A DNA stretch of 64,000 nt from Gelatoporia subvermispora B. Its lineage: Eukaryota > Basidiomycota > Agaricomycetes > Polyporales > Gelatoporiaceae. A program made the translations under genes and the position numbers. The stretch lies in contig KB445819.1 of NCBI GenBank assembly GCA_000320605.2, forward strand, positions 62,001 to 126,000, given 5' to 3'. Under the pieces are notes generated by a model, which ran no database searches, had not been told where the DNA came from, and saw only the letters and a list, made by a program, of their open reading frames with translations. Shown here piece by piece: positions 47,601-58,180 of this stretch (position 1 is the stretch's first letter; every line of letters starts with the position of its first letter).

Positions 47601-49138
47601 TGGGTACGTACATTTTCCCAGAACAAAGTAGAATGGCCAATAAACAAACATCTGTGGCAAGGCAGCGTACTTGAACGAGCAGCCCATGAAAATGTTAGAT
47701 ACATGTCACAACATTGCGAGGTATGGTACCACTCGTACCGTGATCAGACAGAGAATCCCGCACATGCTACATTGAAGGTGGTCAGACATCGCCAAAAAAC
47801 CGAATTACGCCAGTCGCACCTAGTGACTAAGCATGTGTTGATGCTGTACATCATGAGAAGCTGCACAACAGAGTCCGTGCTGTGCACTGCAATGAGTCGA
47901 ATCACGTACACTAACTCGATAGCATCGTACCTCTTGTATCTCATACCCGTGCGATAACGGCGCAAGTACAAATACTGCAGGACGGTGATCATACCGTCTG
48001 CCACAATCTCCGCTGCGAATGCGGTGTACAAGCTCCACTGTGAAAACGTGGCGTATCAGAACCTATGTTCAATGATAAAAATCATTTTGCACGGACCGAA
48101 TAAGGGCGCATTTGGAAGTAGGTGGGCACAGATAGTCTGCAGTTCCTTGGTGAGTATTCATATACAGAAGCACTACTGCCGCTGACCCTTTCGCAACAAA
48201 ATCTGATCATTCCCATAACTAGTCAGTATTTTTAAATCATTAGCATGGAAAGGCTCACAAAATGCTTCTCCGCAGATGTACAGTGATAGAAGTCCCTAAG
48301 ATCAAGGTCAGATCACGGACATAAGGAGGTGGCCCGGAACTCTTACTATCACGACCGGCACCAATATCACGCCACCGCTGACTGATAATCTTGTCAGACT
48401 TTGCCACATCGGGATGATTTTGACGTACGTTTCCAGAGTCTCCAAGCGAAGATGCTATGTCCCCCGCTTCAGTTTCGCGATAGCGCCGATGGAGAAAATC
48501 GAAGCTCACCCGCGGACAAACATGTTGGTGGTGTTCTACGTCAATCGAATTAGCACTGATTCCGCTTCTCATGGTGTTCAGTCTACCGTTAGAACGATTA
48601 CAGCCTGCAACAGTGAGAATAAATGGCGTGAACAAGATGACATGGTAGACATACCGCGATTGTCCTGCAAATATACCGCGTATAGCGAAGGAACAGAGTA
48701 AATGAGGACAATATCTTACCAGAACGGTCTTATCACGGCGAGGAGGTTGCCGAAATCTGTCACCAGGTAGTGATACATCGACCAAGTGAGCAGCGCCGCA
48801 TGCAGAGCGTCTAAGAACCTGGTTGGGATGAAAACATATTCGAGTTGATATTGGTCTCATCGTGGACATACCACAGAAAGAATATCTACAACCATAGGTG
48901 TGTCAGTATCTCATGCCTATCGGATTTTCAAGGCAGAACAAACCAAACTACGCAGAACAGGACCATCTTGACGATTGTTCTTGAAGAAAATCCAGCTTTG
49001 CACACTCGTAACACCGAACAGCCTGCGTGACTCTCAGAAGTCAGGATCGAGTGTGGTTGTGGTGAAATGCACGTACGCTGCAGAGAAAAAATGTCCCAGA
49101 AATGCTGCTCCAAGAGTACTGTCAAAGCTAAGAGACAT

Positions 49139-50307
49139 GGTGAGGTGAGTTTGGATCATCAGGTTCTCCACGAGTATTTAGGTTATTGCCTGGGCAGCGA
49201 TCTGATCCGAGTTTGCAGTAAACTTTACCTCTCATAGCAGTGTGCCATCCTATCTATAAACTCAGGCACAACTCAGCAGGTCCTCTTCATGTCCCTTACA
49301 AGGGCGAAATCATGAAATGAGCATGGCCTAAATGAACCCGTGTCGCAGTGTTGCGCCCTGGCTGTAGACCCTTGCTGCAGTCGCGGCAAGTCCTCAGATC
49401 CGGATAGCCACGTCTACCTATACTCAGATATAGAGTAAGGTTCAATGCGGTGCCTAGGTAAAAGGCGCACCTATCAGCATGCCACCGAGGCAATATCCCA
49501 TGCACCTGTGGCGCCATGGGCGGCGTAGATCAGCTCGATATGGAAATCTTGTTTGCAGATGGAATGTCCACATTGATCGTGCTGCGTGGTCAGGATCCTA
49601 CAGCGAAAGATGTGCGTCCGAAGAGAACTATTGGACATCGTCTCTGGACCCGAACTGAGATGTGAAGCCTTATCGCGCTCACCAACTGTGACCTATCCAA
49701 GAGTACGGGTTGAACATCTGTCGAACAATGTCTGATATCAAAGTAAGACCTCCAAAGGACCTGCTATTGTCATTTTGACGATGCAGAAGGGCATCGACAA
49801 CAGGGAGTCTTTTCTGATTGCGCAGTTGCGGCCGTACAATCTCTGACCCGAGCGTCGCTCTTGGAAGGTACAAAGACAGGCTTTAATTCCAGTAGCAACA
49901 GTGACAGGAGCTAGACAAGCACGGCATTCAGCCCAGTCAAACGCATTGAACTCAGGACAGCAAACAGCAGCAGTCCCTGGACAAACCGTCGACATTTGGT
50001 CCCATCTACTATTCGGGTCCTGTCAGCGCCACCGTCGCCACATCTCGACCACCATGACAGGCGCTCGATCAAGCAAATTCGCCAAATTTCACACAAAACA
50101 AGATCTGTCAGACTAGGGTGCACAAGCTTTTCATGTGTATCTGGCAGTCCGAGACACACCCGCACGAGGGCCTGATGTAAACATATCCCGAGCCTTTAAT
50201 AATATCTGTCGGCCTATGATGGCCCCCGCGGAGGAACGTCGAGGTGGCGCAATAACATGCACAGACTCGTCATATACACGCACACCAATATCCACCTCAT
50301 GCATCTC
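49139..50307. other. Spacer between DUF6534 copies B and C
   Basis: No gene fixed. A minus-strand frame at 49738-49995 is Cys-containing (VCPGTAAVCCPEFNAFDW, then CRACLAPVTV) and could be an exon of a small Cys-rich protein, but no signal peptide or partner exon could be attached. Confidence 0.35.
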
Positions 50308-51346
50308 TCATGCATTGTCGACTTCTGCTGTATACATCATCCTCACACCTAACTGGACCGTGTGGTCATGGTTTGCATCGCTCGTCAGTTTGCCAGTGAC
50401 AGCAGCTATCTCGAGTGTCGAAATATTGTCAAATGTCGTAGCTGGCTTGCCCGTCCCGTGCACATTCCAAACGAGCGCGTTTTGAAGGATACCATGAGCA
50501 TTTAGATTGGCGAGAAGCGCGTTGATGTATACTGCATGGGCGATGTCAGTGACATAAAGGTGCAGGTGAAGACCGACGCGCACGTTTCCCCAGAACGAAG
50601 TAGAAAGGCCAATATATGAACATATCCGGGAATGCGGCGTACTAAATAGCCATGAAGCTATTAGACATATTTGCGTCACTTGGTAAACAAGGCGCACAGT
50701 GATCAAACATAAAATGCTGCAGATACTATCCAGAAAGTGGTTAGCTGCATACCCTCATCGAAAAGAAGGCACCTTATCCTACTTGGTTACTAAGCACGTA
50801 TTGATGCTGAACACAATGAGGAGTTATACGACCGAGTCCGTGCTGCACATCCCTCACCATGCTGTCAATAAGCTGAGGTATTGATATCAACACGTACGTC
50901 TTGAACGTCATGCCTGAGCGAAAGCGACGCAAATAGAAGTATTGCAAGGCAGTGATGATACCATCCGCAAGGATCTCAGCTCCGGATCCCGCATGAAGAC
51001 TCCACTGCAGAATATTAGATGTGTAGAGAGGGTGATGACGATCCTCCACTGACTGAGAACGGGCGAAGCTGGAAGTACGTAGGGACCACCAGACTGTGTT
51101 GCCCCACTTGTCAGAGCCCCTGTCAGCTACAGCCATGCAACTCACCCTTTCGCGACAATGTCTAACAGGTGGAGCGACAGTCTAGCGGTATCATTTAACT
51201 CGGTAGATGGCCTAGGACTCACAAAACGCTTCAGCGCATATATACAGTGACAGGCCGCCCTACGGATCAGCTTTAGCGATAAAAATGGAGCGACATTCCG
51301 CGCTCACTATCACGACTGGGATCAATATTACACCATCACTGACTGA
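50308..51346 (-). pseudogene. DUF6534-type membrane protein relic, copy C, truncated
   Basis: Starts inside the gene at SVSDGVILIPVVIV near 51346; the first helices are missing. It continues with WSLHAGSGAEILADGIITA and LQYFYLRRFRSGMTFKT, a 55-nt intron, then TTDSVV, a TAA stop at 50824-50826 where copy B has Gln, and LLIVFSINTCLVTK. After another intron the tail exon is intact: YINALLANLNAHGIL, VHGTGKPATTFDNISTLEIAA, stop at 50308. It is clearly the closest relative of copy B (same introns, near-identical tail), so the two arose by tandem duplication. The truncation plus the nonsense codon make it a pseudogene. Confidence 0.75.
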
Positions 51347-51696
51347 TATGTGAAGTTAGGGCTGATCAACATCAGCAATTCCTCATTTCAAGTTGCCACA
51401 GCTTGCCGGACTTTGCCGGGGTCTGCAGTCCACCGCAAGCTCCCGCAAGCTGCCAAAGTTCATAAAATTGCTGCCAGATGCTGGGCAAGTACCAAAAGTA
51501 TGCACAAGGTGGACAGATTTGGTTGATATCTAAGCATATTTTTCAGGGGCCCTGCTATTCATCTGTAAATCTGTACATAACGACAGTGTATTGATACGGT
51601 GAGATTGAAGGATAGACTACAATTCACGAGGAATCATGCGTAAGGAGTGACAATTCGAGAGATCAAACATGTAACATCTGCAGGCAACAGCGCAAC
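51347..51696. other. Spacer with short repeats
   Basis: Near 51400-51470 the motifs CTTGCCGG/TTTGCCGG and GCAAGCT recur in both orientations, like the edge of a small element. No gene seen. Confidence 0.35.
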
Positions 51697-53713
51697 TCAG
51701 GCAAACTCGGATCCGTCCCCGCCGACGTGGCCGCCAGAGTGGCTTCCATTTCCGGTGTGATGGGTGGTTCCATACTGGTAATCGGTTGGGTTAAGATACA
51801 TGTCGTCAAGAGAGAGATCGAGGGAGGGGCCGAAGGGTAGACTAGCAAGGTCCGCGTTTTCCAAGTGAGGACCACGGTTCACGCTGGAAGATGATGACGC
51901 GCCGTAGTCTTGGGCAGACACAGACTGAGACGAACTGGCATGTCCCTGTGTCTGCGAATGCAGACCGCTGTTAACGCCGGAAGATGACGGTAGGCCAAAA
52001 GTATGAGGAAGCATACCAAAGGGAGTGGATGAGGTATCGTCAACATTGTGAGTAGGTACACCCTCGAAAGAAGTGACGCTGCGCACGGGGTCGTTTACGG
52101 ATGGCGAGAGATCGATGTATCCACGAGCAGCATTATCATGCCCTTGTCTCAACGCCCCCGGCCCCATGCTCGGCGCCGCCGCCTCTGCTAGTCTGGTGAA
52201 GTCTGTGGGTGCCGGCGGGCCAAACAAGTCATTGACATATTGTACCACTTGGTCTGGTGGCAGGGCGTTGCCATCCTTGTCCTTGCCATTGGCGATGAGC
52301 TGCATGGCCATGCTACTCCTTGCGGCCATCATGTCCCGCTCATGGTGCGCCACGGTCTCCAAAATACCAGCATACGATATGTAGCGCTTGGTCGTCTGTT
52401 GCTGCGCATCGGCCGCCTCGACCTGTTTCACGCGGGCCAGCTGTACCCTGACGTTGCCCTGAGTCTTATCGTGCTCCCTATCCTGACCTGAAGAATGATC
52501 TAGGACGCTGACCTCCAGCCCACCGGCAGGTGCCGCCTCAGATATGGGCATCGGCTGTCGGCGAGCAATTGTAGTCGTCTGCTTGTTGGCTTCGGCGAGG
52601 GTTCCACCGGCTTGCGACCAACTTGTTGATGATGTATTGTTAGCGAAGTAGTGAGCGGGGAGAGACACTGCCGATCCGGCTGAGAGGCTATCCCTCCGAA
52701 TGACGCTCCGAGAGGAGCATTCGTGGGCAGAGGGGTACGGCGAATGCCTGTGGCCACAGGGACGAGATGACTGTTCGAGCGAGGTTGAACAAGGGTCCGG
52801 GAGGCTAGAGCCAAGATTTATGTCATCGGCACTGTAGTGCCTGCGCGCACGATCCTCAAATGGGGGAGTGTAGAATACAAAGTCTGTACCGGGCCGAGGT
52901 CGAGGATCAGTGGTGCTTGCTGCGGCTGCAGCCTTGACTTGCTCTCTCTCGAGCAGAATTGAGAGTCTGTTGACGACCGGCAGTGGGAGAATATCTGAAA
53001 TATGCTGCACTGTCGCTTGCAGTTAGCAAGAAAGAAGATATAGAAAATAGCGTCCCGTATCACTCACTGATTGCGCCTTCATCTGCCCCTTCTTTCTTAG
53101 ACTCATCAAGCAATTGCTGGCACTCATTATAGCGATTCTTCAGCCTTATAATCAATATCAGTGCATACTCCAGTCAGACATATGGAGTTTCTCACATCTC
53201 AAGACCTCTACGTATGAGCTCGTGGTTTCTAGGCTTCTGTGTAGAGACAGCATCCAGGGGTGTCAGGATCGTCACCCCCTGGATGACTTCGGAGATGCGT
53301 CGCATATATTGACTTTTGTGCATAGCAGAAATCGTTTCATTCACATAGATAGGGTAGACAACCTCAGGTTGCTTCTCAAACAAGTCCAGGAGGCGAAATA
53401 AGTGTTCGAAGTTGTTGTCCTTGTCCATAAGAAAGACCTCCATTTCTTGAGAACTCGGTCGGGCCATACGGTTAGAGAACAGGAGCCTGAACGGGTTGAG
53501 GATTGTTGAGGTTCTGACCATCGTCGAGAGGCCGCTGCTCGAGCTCGAGCCCATTGATAAGACTCGTCGAGAACACATGGTAGCCTCATTACGAGACATG
53601 TAATGGTCCCGGTCAGAAAACGTGACATCTGGCGTGACAGTGTCGGAAAGCAGGCAAGTGCTAGAAAGACGCACAAGTGGGACATGGTGGCGCAAGTAGT
53701 GTATTACAGACAT
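51697..53713 (-). CDS. Unrecognised 635-aa protein
   Basis: Three exons (53196-53713, 53068-53144, 51697-53009) join with consistent phases through introns of 51 and 58 nt. Residues 80-175 look like a folded helical domain (EVFLMDKDNNFEHLFRLLDL, YPIYVNETISAMHKSQYMRR), then a helix, RYNECQQLLDESKKEG. A short helical piece, VVNRLSILLEREQ, follows. The remaining 400 residues are Ser/Pro/Gln-rich and disordered, apart from a block near AHHERDMMAARSSMAMQLI. I recognise no family. Its ATG is only 15 bases beyond the stop of the Plavaka transposase on the same strand, so it might be an accessory gene of that element or a host gene beside it. A regulator is possible from the disorder pattern, but that is a guess. 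Confidence 0.5.
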
Positions 53714-55699
53714 GTAGACTAAAGTATGCTACTCGAGCGTTTCGAAAGCATGGTGGTCAATATACTTATTAACAAAGTATGTGCAAATGTTCGTTGCATC
53801 GAGTGTCTCGTGCGGCTGAATAGCAGGAATGATACTTTTACCATACTGAGGCATTAGATGTGCTGCGCGGGTGATGGTATCGAGATGGATGATCCCCAAG
53901 ATCGGGGAATCATCAGCTGCATATTGTGCCCCGACCTGCCAGAGCCCAGTCACGTCATCGGGTTTGGATGCTATGCGTTCGTACCAGTGTACCAACGCGC
54001 ACGGGTATCGTACACCATGGTACCTGAAGGACATAAATAGATGGATCCGGGCCACTTCGAGGCCCAGCATGCCATCGGCGTTGGGGTCAGTGTTGACGAA
54101 CACGCAATCATAGCGTGGCGGGCCCTTGTACCATGAGGGAGTTGCACGGATGTGTTCCCTGTGCATGCCTCCCACGCCGCACGGGTCGCTTGGGGCGAAG
54201 AAGGTGGCAGCGGCGGAATAATAGATATACACGTTCTCGTTGAAGCAGGGACAATCTTCAATTGAGATGTCGTCCGATGATATCTCGCTTTCCGGCTCCA
54301 GTTGGTCGTACAAGAAGCGACAAATAAGTTCAAGGAGGCGAGGCTGCTCAACTTCGGCAGCCAAGCTTGGGACATCCTTGGAATATTTGCGCTCTGGGCA
54401 TCTACTGTGAGCAAGCCTGGAGTGAGGTGACACAATAGCTATGGGATGCTTACGACTGGTGGCTGCTAGGTCTATGTGGTTGTAGACTCTAGGCCCTGGT
54501 GCATCGCCCTCATCCTCAGGCGGCGAAAAATGTGGCTTGTCGCTTGCATTGCCTTCGGACACGCCATCAGTCATGTTCACGTCGCTCCCGGCTGCGGTCC
54601 CACCAGTATTGTGCTGGGCGACGGCATCGCAATATGCTGGTAAGAACAAATGTATTCAAGCTGGAGAGCTGGAAGATACTATGGCAACATACCTTGAGAT
54701 GCCAACTCGAAAAGAACAGCTGCCAAGCACGTTCCTTCAAGCATCCCGCGCGACCCAAAATCAACACGTGACGCGGCGAGCTTGTCTGACCTCTGGTTTG
54801 TCAAGAGCATTTGACTAAGGGCGTTGTGACGACTGGATCTACGCCAGGGCTCTTTCACAGCCTTGATATGTTTTGATTCGGTGATTGACAAACACAATCC
54901 ATTAGGGGCGCCAAAAGCCTTGATTAGTTCCCTGCAATGCAATAGCGAATGTTGTCGAGGTAGAGAGAAGCCGTTGGAGCGGACACCCTCAGTCCAGAAG
55001 ATCTCGCGGTATTGATGGAAACATTTGAGCGCATCGTCTAGCTGCTCGAGGGACTCGTCAGTATGAATGTTGCGGCGGGCAATGTAACAAAAATCCATAA
55101 ACACCGTGAGGCATCGGACCATGTCATCGGGAATGTGTCCCGCGATAGCAGGGATATAGACCTGAAGATCAAGACCACATCAGAATGACCTCGGAGTCAA
55201 ATTCGATAGCCATACCTTCATAAGCGCCTTTGAATCGTCGCCGGTCCACTGCTTGAATCCGCGGCCCTCTGGGAAGCGTCTGAGACCCGCAAATGGAGGC
55301 GCTGCGGCAATTCTGCAAAAAACAAAGTTATTGCGATTCTAAACACAGTTAAGACTGCACACACCTCCGATCGATGTCAGCTAATATCTCGTTGGCACGA
55401 GTCTTGCCATGTTCGTGGACAAGCCAGTCTTCTATCCACGCGACCAAGTGATCTTTGAAGGTCCCCTTAATTACTTGATGGAGTATGTCGGGGGAGAGGA
55501 GTTCGTTGATGTTTGCACGTGGGAAGTCATTCGTGAAAGGCTACATCAGCGTGTCAGTAAGCAACGTCCGAAGTGAGAGCAAAGCAGACACAAAGCAACG
55601 GAACAGAAGAAGATAAGAAGAGCAAAAATAAGATAAATGAAGAGACGGAGTGATCCGTGGCGTACGATTGTGAATCAGCGATATTGCACTGAGCGTTCG

Positions 55700-58180
55700 T
55701 CAGGCTGAGATGTGCCTGTTCCGTGGTGCAGCGGACAATGCATTCGAGCCCCTGAGCGGGATGATCCTTCTCTTGATGATCAACTCAGAGTTCCCGGGGC
55801 TGCTGCTGGCACTAAGCTTAAGTGAGCATTCACCGCCCATGTACAGCTTGCTCATGATTGGGCTCACGATGTTTTGCACCTCAGTGAGCTTCTCCTCGAG
55901 CTCCTCCGCGGCAGTGCCCTGTCCGTAGCTGTCGATCCACTCGGTGGTCTCCTTGATCATGGTGAGCAGCTCCTTCTTGTCTACCTCCTCAAGGCGGCCG
56001 CCGAGACCCTCCTGGTCACCCAGCTGGCTCTTGAGGCTGTACACGAAGGTCAACAGGCTGTTGAGAGCCTCAATGCGCTTACGTTGCGCCTCCTGAATAC
56101 GGGATGGTGGTCAGGACCGCACGATAACAAGGGAAGACCAGATACGCACATCGTCAGCAGCGAATTCTTCCGCCTCCTTGACCATGTGGTCAATCTCTTC
56201 CTGGGTGAGATGACCCTTCTCATTCATGATCGTGATCGACTCGGTCTTTCCGGTACCCTTGTCAGCAGCGGAGATGTGCATGATACCTGAGCGAGTGATC
56301 AGCCATGGTGCCCACGTTGGAACCCTCCGAGAGAACTTACCGTTCGCGTCAATCTCGAAGGTAATCTCAATCTGAGGAACACCACAAGGTGTTGGTGGAA
56401 TGCTCGACAACTCGAACTTGCCGAGTAGGCTGTTGTCCTTCGTGAGCGAACGCTCACCCTCGTAGACTTGGATCAGCACAGTCGGCTGGTTGTCAGCAGC
56501 CGTGGAGAAGCTGGAAGACAATCTTAGTAAATATCCACTACAAATGATCATGAGATTACTTACATCTGACTCTTGCGAGTGGGGATGACGGTGTTGCGAG
56601 GAATGAGCTTGGTCATGACGCCACTGTGGTCTCAATGCCGAGCGTCAATGGGCAAAGATCGACAAGGACAATGTCCTTGAGGTCCTCATCGCCAGAGAAG
56701 ATACCACCCTGGACTGCAGCACTGTACGCAACGGCCTCATCCGGGTTGATGCCCTTCGACGGCTCCTTGCCAAAGTACTCCTTAAGGAGCTGCTGGACTT
56801 TGGGGATACGAGTCAAACCACTGAGGAGAACGACTTCATCGATGTCCTTCTTCTTTAGGTTCGTGTCTTTAAGTACCTGCTTGACGAGCTTCGTGGTCTT
56901 CTGAAGAGGTCAATGTTGATTTCCTCGAACTTGGCATGGGTGATTCTCTCTGAGAAGTCACTGCCGACCTCGAAACTCTTAATCTCAATGTGAGATTGCT
57001 GTTGGCTGAAGCGCATGCGCTTCACCTTCTTGACCTGAAGATTACTGATAATGTCGGTCAATATTCTTATTGTACTGCTTGATAAGGTGGTAGCGTCGGC
57101 GTCAATCTAATTGTACTGCTTGATAGGTGGTAAGGTCAGCACCGGTCTTCTTGTACTGCTTGATGAGGTGGTCATTACTTACATGATTATCGAAGTCCTC
57201 ACCACCAAGGTGAGACTTGCTAGCGGTAGCCAAGACCTCAAAAACACCGTCGTCAATGGAGAGCAGGAAGGCATCAAACTACCACCACCGAGATCGTAGA
57301 CGATGATCTCGCTGCCCTTCTTCTCCAAACTGTACGCAGTAATGGAATTGATGGGCTCGGTGATGATACGGAGAACCTGCAGACCGACGATGGTCCTGGC
57401 GTCCTTCGTGTCTTGACTCTGAGCATCGTTGAAATCTATTCAAAAGTGAGCTGATGGTCTAATCCGCGCTGGGAGTAGCACTTACAGGTAGGGATGGTAA
57501 CAACGGCATGCGTAACAAGCTTGCCAAGGTACACCTCCGCGGTGTTCACATTCCATGGCAGAGATTCCCTCCGGCGTCTACGTAGTAAGTTAGAAGCGGT
57601 GCGGAGTAAACAGTGTGTGATAATCACAAATTAACAAGCCTTGCTATAACCTTGACCTGAACTGCAGGAGGCTTCTCCCCCTTGGAATCGATCTTGAAGG
57701 ACGAGTGCCCAGTGCTTCATGTTGCGCTCGATCTCGAAGTCGTTGAACTTGCGGCCAATGAGACATTTTGCGTTGAATACAGTATTCTCAAGGACAGCTT
57801 TTACATGGATTTACCTACGGACACCAATTACAGTCCCATGCTCAGACTTCCTGTCCTCCTGAGTGGCAATGGAGATGGGGAAGAGGAGGTGCAGAGCGAG
57901 AAAAGCAAGGAAAATGAGGGATGTCGACAATGCCAGGCGCTGTGACTGCGTCCATGTTGGTTGTCGATAAAGACATGTTATGCCTTAGAAATACGAGTCG
58001 AACTACCAACGAGGACAACCTCATTGGTCACTTTGGACAGGACTTCAAAAGCAATTGCCCGATTAGAAAAGTGGGTACACGAGGTACCGCCGCCGAGATT
58101 GCAGTCGAAGCTATCTCTATAGTATAGAATAAGAGTCTTGTCAGTCAGGTTAGCCTGTGAAGGAAAACTCTCATGCACCA
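55700..58180 (-). pseudogene. BiP/Kar2-type HSP70 relic inside the transposase intron
   Basis: From right to left the relic gives a scrambled N-terminal part (58180-57640, with LGGGT and EVVLVGSSTRI-like pieces). It continues with [20 protein letters not shown] near 57230, a slipped HLIKQYKK zone, [20 protein letters not shown] near 56740, [25 protein letters not shown] near 56370, ISAADKGTG near 56260 and KSQLGDQEGLGGRL near 56010. It fades before a retention signal. [14 protein letters not shown] and the tail resemble ER-type BiP. Short GT-AG introns are still present (for example near 56280-56340 and 56520-56570), so it was copied as DNA, not from mRNA. Several frame breaks rule out a working chaperone. 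Confidence 0.8.
57070..57172 (-). repeat. Three-copy short repeat in the HSP70 relic
   Basis: TTGTACTGCTTGAT with a following GGTGGT occurs at 57070, 57111 and 57151, spaced about 40 bases. In the gene it codes for the HLIKQYKK segment once, so two extra copies are slippage or unequal exchange products. Confidence 0.8.

Larger units (their letters stand above)
43594..49138 (-). pseudogene. DUF6534-type membrane protein, copy B, split by a hAT element
   Basis: Reading from ATG at 49138: MSLSFDSTLGAAFLGHFF, then LFGVTSVQSWIFFKNN, IVKMVLFC, a 14-nt exon, FLDALHAALLTWSMYHYL, near 48395 VSGGVILVPVVIVR, near 48040 WSLYTAFAAEIVADGMITV, and STDSVVQLLMMYSINT. The next exon (LPQMFVYWPFYFVLGK) ends at a GTACGT donor near 47619. 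After the hAT element (43865-47592) the final exon resumes with YINALLANLNARSIL and GKPATTFDTVSTFEVAA to the stop at 43594. The element therefore lies in the last intron. A frame change near 48975, between FFKNN and IVKMVLFC, is not explained by splicing, so the gene was probably already damaged or has an error there. Confidence 0.72.

Noticed and set aside
57682..57945. Plus-strand frame in the HSP70 relic
   Set aside because: Antisense to rearranged HSP70 sequence, no domain of its own.
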